In this document: positions 22,681 through 51,600 of the stretch, piece by piece
How the letters are laid out: each line of letters begins with the position of its first letter
Numbering within the stretch: position 1 is the stretch's first letter
Assembly: GCF_954871325.1 (NCBI RefSeq)
Contig: NC_088777.1
Span: forward strand, 6,735,366-6,799,365
Length of the DNA stretch: 64,000 nt
Reading direction: 5' to 3'
Source of the DNA: Gordionus sp. m RMFG-2023
Taxonomy: Eukaryota > Nematomorpha > Gordioida > Chordodea > Parachordodidae
Notes under the pieces: model-generated
What the model saw: the letters and a program-made list of their open reading frames with translations, nothing else
Told to the model about the DNA's origin: nothing
Database searches by the model: none
Program-made: the position numbers and the translations under genes

Positions 22681-25600
22681 TCACAATCTATAATATAAAG
22701 CATACCGTGCGTCATTGGGGACAGTAGATAACCTCTAAAGGGAAGGGGGGGGATATTTACGTATCTTATACTTATATTTAAAATTTTTTTTATTATGAAT
22801 AATTTTTGTGTGTCATTCTTTTCCTCCCCTCCAAAATTTTAAATCTTTTGAATATTATTTAAAATGGATGTAATAGCAGATGTTGTTAATATAGACACAT
22901 TTTATTTTTTTAAAAAAATAATTGTTTTATTTGATAATTTGAAATTTTTAAATTTAGCACAATTTTTCCCACGATTTTGTGAAACGTGCCCATGTTATTA
23001 GAATTAACATAATTTTTTTTTTTTACAAGTATAATTAATACACATACTATGAAGTATATTATAATGTATAATGACGGTCAAATTCTATGACACGTGATTG
23101 AGTCTTTAAATCCGGTTCTCACATATTTCCGCAGTGGGGATCGATTAAAATTCTATAATTTATTCCATTCCATTTTATTATATTTAATTTTTATTATTTT
23201 TATTTTTTCACATAATTTTTTCTAAAATTAATTTTCATCAAAATAAGATTTATTGCATATGTATTTAGATATAACAAGCTATGAGTTTTTCTTTATTTGT
23301 ATAGTTTAATCACGATGCCCCGCCCACTAACCAAAATCACACTTCAATCAGTGATTTATTATTTTTAAATAAAAATACTAAAACAAACCATAATTATAAT
23401 AAAAACCCACTCTATAGAAGGGTAATTTTTTAATAACATTTCTACAGTTAAATTATCATCCCACAATTATATAATTGAAGAAAATGATTTTTTTTTTAAA
23501 TATCAACTATTTCAAGAAAAATGGAAATAATATAATTTGTCGCTGTAAAATGTAAAAATCATCTAATTTTACACTTTAAAAATAGGTACATTTTAGATAA
23601 TATAAAATGCGCCGAGGCGCAAACATAATATTTACAGAAGCAGGGGTCTCAAAAGATCCTATATTCTAGGTAGAGCTAATAATAAATTTATGCAAGTCCA
23701 AGCTTTATGCCTCTATAGTATACTTATATAGGTATAGTATATGGTGCACATTTCAGGCAATAAGTTATAGTTTTAACTCTATTTTTTGCACCACGGGGAT
23801 CTATAAAACAAATTTATTTGTAATCATTATATGCATATTCCTTGAACAAATATTTACATTTTGTTTTAAATTAATTATTTATATTACAAATTTGTCAATA
23901 TATTATAATATAAATATTTTATATCTAATATAAACCCATCAAAAAATATCTTGTAACATTCCTATAATTTTAATGTTTTTTTAGAAATTATTTTATAAAT
24001 TTTACTCTAATTGCTTTTATTAAGCATCAATTAGAAAATATGCATTTTTTAAAAAAAAAAAATTAATGTAACAAATCCCTCATTTTTAAATCCATCTACT
24101 TACACTATTAAAATATCATAGTTTATTTTAGTTTTAGAAATCTAAAAATATTTGGAATTTTATTGTTTTTAAACCATCTAAAAAGAAGCTCATATTTAAA
24201 AAAAAATTACATTAACTAATTAGTATTGGTGTGCTATAATTATTATTATATTTATACTAAATTTTGCTCATATTTGTTCAATTTTTAAAATTTATTATTA
24301 TTATATAATTCAGTCATTGCTAATAAAAAATATAACATGTAATGTGTCGACAGATGGCATTTACGAATTGAGTTTGATCGGTAAACCAAAGGTTAAATTA
24401 GTTTCTAATATTTTTTTTTTTACAACTATTAAATTTTGAACCAATAAAATAGTAATAAAAATTATGGTTATAAAATAATTATATATGTGTATTCTAATTA
24501 TGATTTATTGATTTGATTAAAAAAAAATAATATATATATAAAATAAATTATATTCTCCATAGCAAGAAAAAGAAAATTCCTCATAAAACTCTAAGGTAAT
24601 TATGCAATAGAAATACAGAATTAAGTCCAAGGTATAAACATAAAATTTAAATATGATTGGTAATTTAGTAAATATTTGGGGTAAAATTATATTAGATTTA
24701 TAATTTTTTTTTTTAAAAAAATATTAGCATATCAGAATTGACAATTTATATTATAATAACGAATTATAATTTGTCACAATATGATAAATTAAATTATATA
24801 ATATAAGGTAAAATACCGCGGATGACACGCGTGGTGAAAAAAAGGTATAACCTTGTAAAAAAAAATGTGATTTTATGAATATTTTCTATCGTATTATCTT
24901 TATATGGGTAATTTTTTGTTTGGGATATTGGAAAAAAATTTATTTTTAGCCCTAATCTTGGAAAATATTCTTTAATATCTAACTTATGGACCACTAAATC
25001 TAAAGTTCCACCTCAAGAAGAATCAATGTAGTCATATATGCCTAGGATCATCTTAATAAATCATTTGTTAGAAAAAATTTTAAAAAAAATTTTTATTGTG
25101 TTCAAATGATCTATAATGAGCAATTATAAAATACACATAGTATGAAAATACGATCAAAGCACTTTAAATATAATTCCTAAGACTTATATATATATATCAT
25201 AATAATTATAAATCCGAATTCTATAACTTATATATTTTATAATATTTATCTAAATAATTTTCACAAACTTCATTATTCATGAATTTAATATATAGTTTTT
25301 GACCACATTTTAAATATTCATACTAGAGATAATTAGCGGAATTGGCCAGCCGATCTGTAATTTTTTTACCGGTCTAAAAATATTTTTAGCCGGCCCGCTT
25401 TCGGGTAGTGTAGACTTCAAAATTAAATAACGCCAATAATAGAGAAACAAGAAACTCTGCTTTCTTAATATTTATTTTATAGTCTGACTAATGAATGCGA
25501 ACCCAAAAGATTTCCCCCCTATATCCAGTACAATACATACCGTGTGACACACTACACTCTCTCAAATCTGTAGGGCATTATTATAACTATTTTTTCCCAG

Positions 25601-26685
25601 ATTACTAGTAGAATAATCTTCCAACCTACCCCTCGTTTTATTTATCCATTGATCATAAGCTTTCCAAACTAAAAGTATTATTAAAATGTTGAAGAGTTTA
25701 ATAGTAGTTTCTCGTTGAAGAGTTTAACAGTAGTTTCTAGGATGGCCCCAATGAGGTCACCGCCCCCTAACGCGCAAAATTTTAAAAAAATAATAACAAA
25801 AAGTGGAAATTAAAATTATTATATATAATATAATTGTAAGACAAGTATAGAATCAATGTTATTTTTGTCCGGAAAAAAGAACTATAGCCGATCCTGCACT
25901 TAGAATTATCAATCTTTTTTTTTATAACAAAAATTTATTCGAATACTCCTAATGATATATCCCAAACAATTATAATATATGAAGAAATTTTAAGTAAAGA
26001 ATATTATAATTTTATAAATCGAAATCAATAAAAAATCATAATTAGTTTTTTTTTTGCTTATCCTCTCGATTCATTAGCTCCTAAATTGAATTTGCGCAAT
26101 ATTACATAATATTAAAAATAATATTTTCTGTGTAGGCTCTATGATCTATTATTGCTTTCTAATATACTATAACTTTTACTTATACTAAAAAAAAATAAAA
26201 AAATTATCATTAGCATTATACATAATAATATTTTAATGTTTCAGAATTTTAAAAATAATTATTCTTGAATTATGAAAATATCAAAATTATACATAAAATA
26301 AATATTATTTAATTTTTTTTTCTCTCTCTCTCTAAGGACTAAAAAGAGTAAAAAAATAAAAATAAAATATTTTTTGTCATTTATCATTTTAATATTGATG
26401 TCTAAAAAAAATTCTCCTGAGATGATAACATCTAATACATAAGGGACATCGGCGTGTAGAACTTATCCAATGATAGTAAAATATACATTTTTTTATTTAA
26501 AACATATATTGTTGATATCAAATATTTCTGTTATTTTTACTTTATAAATTATAAAAAAAAAACTAAAACTCTCTTTAAGTTAGGTCATTTTATTTCTGTA
26601 ACTTTCCTGATAAAAATGATAAAATATAAATAGATTTTTTTATTTAAAAAAAAATAAAATATTGATCTTATATATAATTCATTAG
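22681..26685. other. Spacer, or first intron or promoter region of the EBF gene
   Basis: AT-rich sequence with few features: a 27-bp direct tandem pair near 25687 (TTGAAGAGTTTAA, TAGTAGTTTCT) and a CT microsatellite near 26321. The first coding exon of the EBF gene should lie here or upstream; I could not identify it. Confidence 0.4.
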
Positions 26686-40356
<13,671 letters not shown>

Positions 40357-43026
40357 AACTTTTTCTGGAGAAAATAATTAAATAATAATTATTTATTGAT
40401 CTCAATTATTTTATAAAATTAACATACTACTAAATAATGTCTTCCGTTTTTATTATTATTGCTGTGAAATAATATGTTTTTCACAAAATATAACAAAAGT
40501 TACATATATAAAAAATAAAATAATAATTAGCATGAATAGAAGATATTCCCAGGAGACAAGGAAGAAGTTATTACGCTAGGAAAATTAAATTTTTAATAAC
40601 AATTTTTTTTTTAGATTTAAATTATGCTCTTATATTATTAATAATCGGTTTGTACTAAGTATACTTTTAATCCTAAGCGTAATCAGGCAACACGCGTATC
40701 ACCCTAGAAATTTAGTATATAAAATGTCCACGACCAAATTCTATAAAATTTATAGGATCATATTGGAACAAATGGAATACAATTTTGGCAAATTCCAATC
40801 TTAAATATATAAACATAATCACCACCATTTTTTTCCCATTTTTAAAGTTTCATTTATTTAGCAGGTTTTTTTAAATTTAAAAGAAATAGATCACGCTAAA
40901 TATCTGCCCTATAATTTTGGGCAATTTTGTTTGATATTATTATTACACACTTTGCCTGATTATAATTTTTAAACTTCTTATAAAATTTAGATATATCCGT
41001 TAGAAGCGAGTTTAACATAATATTTGATTGATTACAACATTGGCACAAATTGGTTTATATTAGTGGAGTGACTGGTTTCACTTTTTTTTTTAAATTAAGA
41101 AAATGGAAAACTTACCTAGAATTAACAAAAAAAAAATCGAAGGAAGAAAATCCATATCAAATTTTTTTTTGATTTTTATAAAAATAATTTTGGATGAATT
41201 TCCAAACTTTTTAGGGACCCATTACTTTAATATGGTTATTATAATAGTAAAAAAACCAGCGTCTAAATGCCAGAATATTCACTGTAGGCTAACCCGACCC
41301 CTTTCTCAAAAACCTATAACCTACCCATTTAAAATAATTTCGCTGCGGCGATATACCCACGTTATTAATTTCAAGTTTTTAATTATAATTGTAATCCTTT
41401 CATTATTTTAAAAATATAGATTTTGTCTGTTTAACATATAATATATTATAATAATGAGTCATTAATAAAAGTATTAAATAAATTTTTACAGCAATATATT
41501 TTCACTTATCTAACCCCCCCCCCCCCCCCCCCCCACGTACTCCCTTTCAAAAAATTTGGAAGCAAAATGCTCTACCTATCTCCGCGTAGACGTTAAGAAC
41601 AATCAAATTTCTTGATTTTAAGGCAAACAAAAAAAAATAAAGATTAAATTATTCTAGATAATATTCTTAGTAACATATATGTCGTAATAGTATTTACTAA
41701 AAACTGTCAGATTAAGCCAAAATAATACTTTGTAAACCTCGAGTTTTGGCAAGTAGATGTCCAAACCTTTTTGCCATCTACAAACAAAATCTCATTACAT
41801 AATATTATCTTAAGTAAAATCTTAATCTGGGCATTTTTATAAATCGATCCATATCGAGCTGTTTAACAAGACTATGTGATAGACCTCTTCCAAGACTTCG
41901 TTTACAATGGAGTTTCCTAGGCATGTTTCCAGCAATTTTTTATATTTAAAAACAGAGTAGGATAACTGTTTGATTGATATTTTTTGCAAGATTATTTTTT
42001 ATTTATTTCATTGAAATATTGCATTCTTTCAAATATATTTTGGAGTTTTTTCCCAATTGTATATCAAAATCACTGTATTTTTTTGGCAACAATATGAATT
42101 AATACAATCACTGAAAAGAACCTCAACTTCGTTAAGGGAATTAAAAACCCTCCCAGAAGTATGGCATCAAAAAATCTATTGCATGGATTAACTCTAGTCA
42201 GGGGGGGGGGACATCCTAACATTTATCAGGGGGCTTAAAAAATATTTTTTATTATCTTCTCTTTTTTATAGCTAACATTTTCTAAATCACCACTTATTTA
42301 TTTTAGTGGTATAAAAATAAATAATTCAAAATTTTAAGGGGGATCGACAAATTATTTATGGGGCTCGAACCGTTTTGCGCGCCTATAGTGAAGCTACCAA
42401 CTCTATTTATTAGAGATTTAATCCCCAATTAAGAAAAACCTATCTAATAAGTTAGGGCTATTGCTAAGAAGATTAAACTTTCATATATGAACAATATCTT
42501 GATTATCTTTTTATGGTATCATATAATGTTTAATTTTATATTATATTTTGATTTATATAGCGGTTTATTTAGCTATAATAATTTTTAACTATAATATATT
42601 CGCTCTTAAATTTAAATTGTCATTTTTAAAATATGTTTTGTTCAAATAAACTTATATAAATAGTTCTAATAAATTTTTAAGTATAAAAAAAATTAATCCT
42701 CCCCCTCTTGTAGAAAATTACTGGTAAGCGCCTGCTAGGATATGATGCATTTACGATAGAATTGTTTGTGTTTATCTTATGAATGAAAGATACTTATATT
42801 TCACCGATAAAGAAATTCAGCTTTCAAAAAAATATAGGGTAAATTTTAAACCGTTCAGAAATATTAAGATAAAAATTAAGGCATTTTTTCTATAAAAAAT
42901 AAATAAAATTGAAGTAACCACTTTTTAAAATTAAATGGAAGTAGATATTCCCTTTACCCTATGTCAAAAACTTTTAAATTTAAAAAAGTAAAAGTTACAT
43001 TTTAAAATAAGCATTTATTTGGACAG
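40357..43026. other. Intergenic after EBF
   Basis: AT-rich spacer. It contains a 21-C homopolymer (41514-41534), a 10-G run (42201-42210) and a decayed MITE A relative (about 41750-41877, ending GAGCTGTTTAACAAGAC-TA). The open frame at 41103-41411 is lysine/isoleucine-rich with no domain resemblance. Confidence 0.45.
41514..41534 (+). repeat. Poly(C) tract, 21 bases
   Basis: The longest of several pure C runs in the window. Others are at 11222-11235, 11766-11776, 15212-15226 and 20254-20266; G runs lie at 42201-42210 and near 46640. Confidence 0.9.
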
Positions 43027-43351
43027 GCATTTAAAAGCTCATCGTGTTGAAATATGGAGCACCTTTATGGTTATGCATTTCATATGGTTTTTTTTAAATT
43101 TTATTTTAATTTACAATGATTCATTGGCAAGGGTTTAAAAATAAACCAAAGAATTATTTATGTAAATTATTATTTAAAATTGCATTTTAATTTTGTTTTT
43201 AATGTAAATCACTTGTAATTTTTAGCATTAAGAAGGGTAAAATTTCCTATTAGTCATAATTTTAATTTAGGCTTATAATCAAGATCTTCCAAATTATTTT
43301 GGCTTAGTATTGTATTCTATACATTGTTATAGAAAAAATATTAAAATTTAA
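43027..43351 (+). CDS. Candidate exon pair, faintly like the start of a TBC (Rab-GAP) domain
   Basis: Exon 43027-43069 follows TTTGGACAG and encodes HLKAHRVEIWSTFM, with a GTTATG donor. Exon 43271 onward follows TTTAATTTAG and encodes AYNQDLPNYFGLVLYSIH; it either runs to a stop at 43351 or splices at about 43324. The junction is phase 0. Together they recall the HR-x-x-V-W ... P-x-Y-Y-x-x-L-L pattern that opens TBC domains. The evidence is short and no catalytic RQ fingers are visible, so this is tentative. Confidence 0.25.
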
Positions 43352-43651
43352 TTAGTTTGTTTATTTTTAATTCAACTATATAAGATGTATAAAAAATATA
43401 ATGAATACCAATAAAGATAAATATCTTTAAAAATACTTGCCAAAAATATTATAAAAAAATAGTTATGTAAATAATATATATAAAAGATTAGTTAATATTT
43501 GTGTTTTATTTATTTATTCTTTCTCTTCTAGCTAAAGCTGTAGGTTGGATATGGATTTTTATCACTTTTGATAATAAGTTTTTTATATAAAAAATAATGC
43601 TGAAATTGAGTTGGGGTTTAAATTATATTTATTTTATAAAATAATTTTGTT

Positions 43652-43944
43652 TTATATATTCTTGGATAAATTTGAGCATCCCCTGATATCATTAATTCTA
43701 TTTAAGCAAATATTATTATAATTATTACTGGAAAATGTTTCAATTACATGGATGTTATTCAAATTTTTATTGTTATGATTGTTTTTAATTAAATCAAGAA
43801 GCTTAAAATCATCTTCAATATTTTTCAAGGGTAGAAATGAGGTACTAGGGCAACATTTAGTTAAAGCTAAAAGGGAAAGGTTATAACTGTGTAGTAATTG
43901 TTGGTACATTTTCAAAATTTCTTTGAATTCTTCATTATATATGC
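43652..43944 (-). CDS. Probable terminal exon of an unassigned minus-strand gene
   Basis: An acceptor ATTAAG at 43945-43950 (minus strand) is followed by 97 open codons to TAA: YNEEFKEILKMYQQLLHSYN, then LLALTKCCPSTSFLPLKNIE, then an Asn-rich stretch and GCSNLSKNI-stop. An open run this long is unlikely by chance at this base composition. The first 40 residues look like a coiled or helical segment. I do not recognise the family and found no upstream exon with confidence. Confidence 0.45.
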
Positions 43945-45627
43945 CTTAATAAAAATATTAATCAAATATATTAACAACATATTAACCTAATGTTGTCACA
44001 GTGCACCATTTAAGGGGTACCATACCACATTCCTAATTTAACATGGACATGCTAAGTATATTAAGGCTTGACACTTCAAATGGTTATCACCTTTTTAAAA
44101 TTCTTTTGGTTATGATAGCTTATCCCAAGGTTAATTAATTGTAAGGTAATTAAAAAATAAGATTAAAAAAGGGGGGAAAAAGAAGAAATATATATATTAA
44201 ATTTTTAAACTATTCTGTGTAATTTAGATAAATGAAGAACTTTTGGCTTCTTACATATCATTAGTAAGGGATAAAAAGGTTATTAAAAAATAACATATTA
44301 GAATGAAGATAGTAATTTTATAATAATTTGGAAGAAGGTAAAATAAGAGAGTAATAAAATTATAAAATATATTAATATCATTTTGTTTGAAACCATAAGA
44401 ATATTTGTAAATTGACATTATTAATGCAAGAATTATTTGGTTCCAATTTTCCTAAAAGGTAAAGTATGAAATATATAATATAACTTGTAATCAAAAGAAT
44501 AGTTTCCATTATATCATATTACCATTTAATCCCATTACATTTATAATCCTATTCACATCTAATGTATTTCCCATTTCTGTCTTATACATCAATTTATGCT
44601 AATCTTTATATATTCCATGTGATCCTAGAAAACGATTCATAAAGATTTTTCCAAAAAATTATTTCAAGGCATTTAATATTTATCATTGTTTTTCTTGACA
44701 ATGAACTATCTGTTGTAGCTCTATGTGTTTCCATATGATCCAATATCTATTTCTCACTATAATTTGGTTTAATAAATCTTGTGAATTATTAAAAGTAGCC
44801 TTTATGTTAAAATTTTTTTTCAGGTTTTATTCACATAATTAAAACATTAATTTGGTAATGATTACACAATATTTTCGAATTTCTTTCTTTGGTAATGATT
44901 GCAGTTAATTTTCGAATTTAACATATGGACTTAATGAACGAAAGTTTATTTATCAGGAGTTAATAAAAAGGTATAATCGGGTGTTGTCATAATGAAAGGG
45001 AGAATTATACTAAAACTGCAATAAATAATATCTCCATACTTCTCAAGGGTTATTTTTTATTAGTTACCAAATGCATATGTTTAATATGATACAACTATGC
45101 TAAGAATTTCTTGAATCGTATGAAAAAAACCTAACCAAAAAAGTGCTCAATATTTTTAAACATGTTGATCTTTTGTCCAAATACGGACATAGACTTTAAT
45201 AATAAATGAAAATGAGAAAATTTATATTAAAAGTCAAAAATATCTTTAATACTATATTTATTTATGTTATTTTAGAAAGGTTTTAAAAAAAGTGATATCG
45301 TATTTTTGTTCTTATAATATGAGTCTTCATTTTATTGAAGGAATCAAAATCTGTGTATATTATGTATATATAATATTAATATCCATTTTAGATTAGAAGA
45401 TATCCCATTATAATATTAGAGTTATAAGGGTGAGGAAAAATCAAAGTAAGAACACTTTAACTAATATTGATCACTAACGCCATCTAATTTAAAAATATAT
45501 GATGCGGCTAGAATATACTAATCCCAAAATATTCGTAATTTTGTTGAACATAATATATCTCATAAAATGTAATTCTTATAGAAATGTAAACACTAATTTT
45601 AAATATATCTTATAAATTATTTATTAG

Positions 45628-48600
45628 GTGTCATTTTATTGGAATCCGGGTTGTGACAGTGAAAAATGTATAAAAATTAATGATTCTTATATTAATTTTA
45701 TACATGTTGTTTCACAAAGTACAAATGATGATATCCATTTTATATGGACTACCTTTGGTAATAAATGCTATTATAATATTACATGCTTAAATATTAGGTG
45801 TTCCATCTTTCTATCTTTTCTACACCTCACATAATACTACATTAGATGTTAACTGGCTCAAATTTTTATCCAATAATCCTGATCAAGCCATAATTTTTAA
45901 TGGAACTATAATTTATAAATTTGCATTATTTTTTCCAAATGTAATTTAATTATACATGTTATTATGTACCATTTTTAAATAGTTAATAGAGACATATCTT
46001 AATAATACCAAATTTGATGGATATATATCAAAAAAGAAAAGAGAAATTATACACCCAAATATAACAATTTCTTATAATTTAACTGAAGTTATATGGGAAG
46101 ATTTTAGAAAAACATATAATATTCATCAAAATTTTGGAATATTAAAAGGACACCATAATAAATCAAACACAAATATATCCTTTAAAGTAATAATTTTTTT
46201 ATTATTTATAAAATTGTAGGGATTTTAAAGATTGAAATAGACAATAATTAAAGATATTTATCTAATTGGTGGTAAAATAATCTTTTTCATAATTTATAAG
46301 CGTATATATCTTTTGGTTAAATTTAATTGAATGTAAAAAACATTTGAATATTATTTCAACAAGAAAATAAATTAACCTTTACATATAGCAATAATTTAAA
46401 TATTTTATTTATAGCCGCAAAACAATATACAAACAGATAATATAAAATTATAACAAAAGACCATTTAAATATATAATAGAATAATATTAATACAATAATA
46501 AAAAATTTAATTTTTTTTATTAATCTAGAAAAATAGTTCAATTCTTTATATAATTATGATGTTTTCATATATTTGACAATGCTAGTATTAGTTTTTTTGT
46601 AACATTTAATTTTTTTTAAAATATTCATGAAGAGAAGAGGGGGGGGGATTGGGAAAGCTCTTCCATTCATTACCTGTTATCACCATGATACTAATAAGTA
46701 ATAACTGATATTTAAATATAATAAACTTTATAATAATTATAATATAATGATGCTTGATTATCATCAACACCTTCAATAAATACTTTATATGTTTTTGGTT
46801 TATTTATTATAGTCATTTTTATTTTTATTTTACAAGGCATTTTACATTATATATGCTCCTTAATAAAGATGTGATACACATTATTTTTTAAATGGGCCCA
46901 TGTTAAATGATGTTTAAGATATAATCTTTTCATTTTAAAAACATTTATTCAAATTATATAGCACTTGATAATTAACTTATATTGTTCTTTTAAATATATA
47001 AAAATTAATATAGGTTAATTTTTTACAATGTCTTTTTTATTTATGCTTTACATCTTACATTGATTAGATATCATTCTTCGACAAAGATTCACGTTCTACA
47101 ATTTACCCTCATATGTTATACACAGTAAACTCAACTGAGTTTTTGTTGACCCTCAATCAAACAACTCACTACCATGAAAATGAATCATTAAATCCAGAGA
47201 TTGACAATTTTGATTTGCATCATGCCGCACCATCTCCTGATCCTGTTATATTCTCTAAACCAATTTTGAGTTTGAGAATAGTTGTCATTGAAAGTAAGTT
47301 CCCCAAAGATTTTGGCGATGACAATTATTTTTATCCAAACATGATTCATAATACTACCTTTTGCATGGAGAGCGAAGATAGAGATCCATTTATATATCTT
47401 ATCAAAAAATCCATAGATGATGAATACACTCCGGGCCTCTTTAGGGTACTAAAAATATTTTATTTATCAGTCATGTTAACCGAATGACATTTCAAGGCTG
47501 TCAAATTTATTTTATTTTGACAATAAGTATTTATTTATAAATGAACTAATTAACTATCGATATTGAAAGAGATTCAGTTATTTTTTAATTCATTACCTCA
47601 AGATGCTACTATATTAAAATAGATTACTTTTCTGTTAAATAGAAAATCTTGATTTTTTTTATAATAAGTATATGGCATTGATTTTATATATATTTAAAAT
47701 ATGAAAACTACTTTATAAGGAAATCTGCATATCATGTTTTACCAGGCTTCTTTAAAAACTATCATCCTTGGAGTGTAGACCAATGCTCTGGTCCTACCCA
47801 TACCATGAACTGGACAAATTTTTGAAAAATTTGTCCTGAAGATGGATTTTAAAAACAGTAAAACTAATTGGTTTTGTCAGGCTGAATTTATGTCCACTTT
47901 TTAGAAATTTAGTACTGTCGGCTGGACTGGTAGATCTTGGCTAACTGCCTTTTTTCTTTTTTACCTGCTAAACTTCTGTATTTATTATAAAAAAATAAAT
48001 GACACGATGATAGCACTATATCTTAGCATAGTGATATCTCCTTATAATACACTGTAAATTCCTTCAAAGTATAATTGGGAAATGACGTCGGCGAATTCGG
48101 CTCAATATTCAGGCGCCTGCCGCAGAAGATCTGTTAGTATTAAGGCGTTTTAATTTATATTAACTTCTTTCAAATTTGAACTGTTATCTCTTTAAAAAAA
48201 ACTCTAAGGCCAAAGTGATAATTTTTGGCTAAAAACTTGATTTCACCAAATTTTTAACCGGTTAAAAATTGGCTTAAACGGCTAAAAATATAGTAATTAT
48301 CCAAGTATATTTTAAAGGGAATATACATAGTTTTTAAATTATCATGAATCTTGAAACTCTTTATTAATAACTCAATATATCGCAAACAAATCATGAAATA
48401 TATAATGTAAAATTTTGAAAAAATTTGCATCAACGGGATTCTATTTTTTTAAAGCCTTTGACCAGCCTTTAACCTTTAAAGATTAATGATTCACATTAGA
48501 GAAATCTTACTCTATCCCGTTAAATGCAACAAAGCAATTCCCTTCTATGAGATCATGGTGCTGAGACCCCCTCCCTTAATAGAATGTCATATGATACAGG

Positions 48601-51600
48601 CACGCCCCCCCCATTAAAGGTTGTGCTTGTACATTCTATAGCTTAAATTAGCTTAAGATCATAATAAAGTTACATTGTGTTGTTAATTGGTAATCATTTT
48701 GCTAATATTTTGCTCTGACATTGTATGTGGCACTGACAGTCTCTATACACCGCATTGAAAATATATACGTGTTTTTTTAAATCACTAATTCTTAACATAT
48801 TTCCTAGTTCTTTTACAGCATGCAAGGTTTTACATAATCTGAGTAGGTGGGGTATGCATCATTTGCCTTCATATATCGTTTAGACTGGACTTTATACTCA
48901 TAGGGGGTAGGGGTGTAAAATATTTTTAGTGTATGAGACAAATCTAAAGCTGTTGCCTCCAATTTGAAGCTAGGCTGAAAGATTATAGTAATTGAAGTAC
49001 TAACTGCTTTGTTTTTTTTAAAATGTGTCTTAAAAATTTTCTATTATAATATAAAAAATAATTTAAAGCTTTTTTAAAAAAAACTTTAGCTTCATGCTTG
49101 TACTTAACAAAGCTTGAATACCTTTGTTTAATGTTTTTAAATATAATTAATGCATCAATTTAAAAAAAATATATATTGATGTTCAAAGAATGAGAATAAT
49201 TTTTTAAAAAATAATTTGGGAATGGGGGAGAGCTCATTATATAATTTTATATTCTAAAAAATGAAAGGGGCCACCTTAAAATGACCATCATGTTATTGAT
49301 GCATACCACACCCCCATCTAATAAATTTATTACATCATACCCCAACCACGATATAGGGCTACTGTAACCACGACATGAAAGAATGATTTTCAATCTTTTA
49401 ATATATATTTCTTTAAATAATGAATATATAGTATATCGATATATATTATATTTATATTTGTGAGAAGGAATTACGTAATATTTAGAAACACAAACCATCT
49501 CTGACTCTGGGTACAAATGAAATGAGTACATGTGGAAAATTTTTTTAAAAAATTTCTAAATCCATATTTAATTTAGGATTTTATTTTGATCTTAAATATA
49601 TCACTAGTTCATTCTTGTTTTTTGATGATATATACTGATGTCGACTATATATTAAACATTGATTGTACCCAAACCTTACCCAGAGTTAGTTTTTATAGAG
49701 GGAAATTTTGAAAAATAACATGAATTTCGGAAATCAAGAAAATATGTTTTTTGATGATATATACTGATGTCGACTATATAATAAACATTGATTTTACCCA
49801 AACATTACCCAGAGTTAGTTTTTATAGAGGGAAATTTTGAAAAATATCATTAATTTCGGAAATCAAGAAAATAGATCTTTTATATTTGATTTATGACAAA
49901 TAAAGTTGTATACAAAACAATTTAAATCGTTTTTTGCTAATTATTATAATATTCTCATATTAATTTTAGAAGACAAATTCAGGAATTTTCAGAAATAAAA
50001 ATATGAATTAGTGTTTACTAATACCATATTTATTTTTATTTCTATTATATATTCGTAAGATCGATGAAATCATTTCTAAATCTTCTCGCAGGCAGCTCTC
50101 TGGCTACTTGCAATGGAAACCTCTTTTCTTTGACAGACTCTTTCCTACTAATTATAGGGATTCAAAACCTGTCAGCCTATCCCAGCTCAAATCCTGCGTC
50201 GTGTCTAATCAGTAAATATTATTATATTTTTCTGAGTGATGATATAATTAATCAACATTTATTTAACCTCAAATATTGACTTTATACCTTTTTATTAACT
50301 CACTAAAATTCTAGTTCTCCTTAAATTTTATTTTAACTACTTTATTCAAAAAATGTCCTTATTTTATCTAATATATATTGTCAAATTTATATCAATAGAA
50401 CCTTATGTATTCAATTCCTCTTTCATATAGTTTGTAATTAATTATATTTAACCTTATATATTCATAATATCCTTTCTCCTTATATCATTATTTACTTTTC
50501 TTTTTTTTTCCATGGTTTAATCTGCTCCAATTTTCCTATAATTTTATTATTGATATTTCTTTATTATTATTATTATTAATATTTCCATTCTAATATCCCT
50601 ATATCATATATAAAATATATATTTATAAAATTAAATCTAATTATATATTCATCAAAATTAATTGTAAAATTTCATTCATACCAATATACATACCATAATT
50701 TCACTATTTCTCTCTTTACTCTTACCATTTCCATCAATCATCATTACCTCTTCTATTATGCCGCACACCCCGGTGTTTGAACTAGTTGAACCTGTTAGTG
50801 TTTGATTCCCCTGTTCTTATTTATCATAAGGCGCCATTTTTATATTAGTAAATATCATAATTTTTGCAATAAGACTAACATTTCTGAATAGTTCATTATG
50901 TTTTTTTTTTACAAAAAAATTAATTATATTTCTAAGATTCTCAAACAACCACTCCTCATTGAATTACTCTCTTCCCTCATTCTTGCATTCTATTTTGGTG
51001 GACAGAACATTCCGTAATATATTTCCCGTATGTAGTAAGAACGCCAATCTGATCCTTCAATACGGGGACATGAATTTTATTTCCTCCGACTCCAGCTTAG
51101 GAGGCTCGAATGAATACGATTCCACATCTTTGGCTCAATATATATCGTGGTATTTCTATTATTTATTTTAAGTGTCATTGCATTTGTCACTCATTTTTTT
51201 TTCACGGCTCGGATCCTTTTCGAATATTTATCCTTTTTTTTAATTTTAGAGTTAAAATTTTGTTTTTAAATCATTTTATTTGCAAATATATTTGATTTAA
51301 ATCAATTAAAAGGCCTAAAATTTTATTGATTTTTTTGTTTAAAAAAAAAAATTAAAATTTTTATATTTTATTATAAAAAAGGCAATGCGTTTTAGGTTAC
51401 GGCCATCCGCCCAAGGACTCCATATCGTTTTTCATAATTTTATTGATTAGTTTCGGTTTCGGAGTACCTTTATCCCTAGTCTTTTTTGCTTACACCTTTG
51501 GTACCCTCAAGATCTTGAAGAGTCTCAGAGTTGATGGAAATGATTCCGACTCCAAGGAACCTAGCGATACGGCATACTTATTAGCGCCGGATATTAACAA

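Noticed and set aside
41103-41411. 102-codon plus-strand frame
   Set aside because: Low-complexity Lys/Ile composition, no domain or splice evidence.
44228-44278. Possible exon INEELLASYISLVRDKK with ATTTAG acceptor and GTTATT donor, faintly like NUP107
   Set aside because: Only 17 residues, no second NUP107 exon nearby; too short to call.
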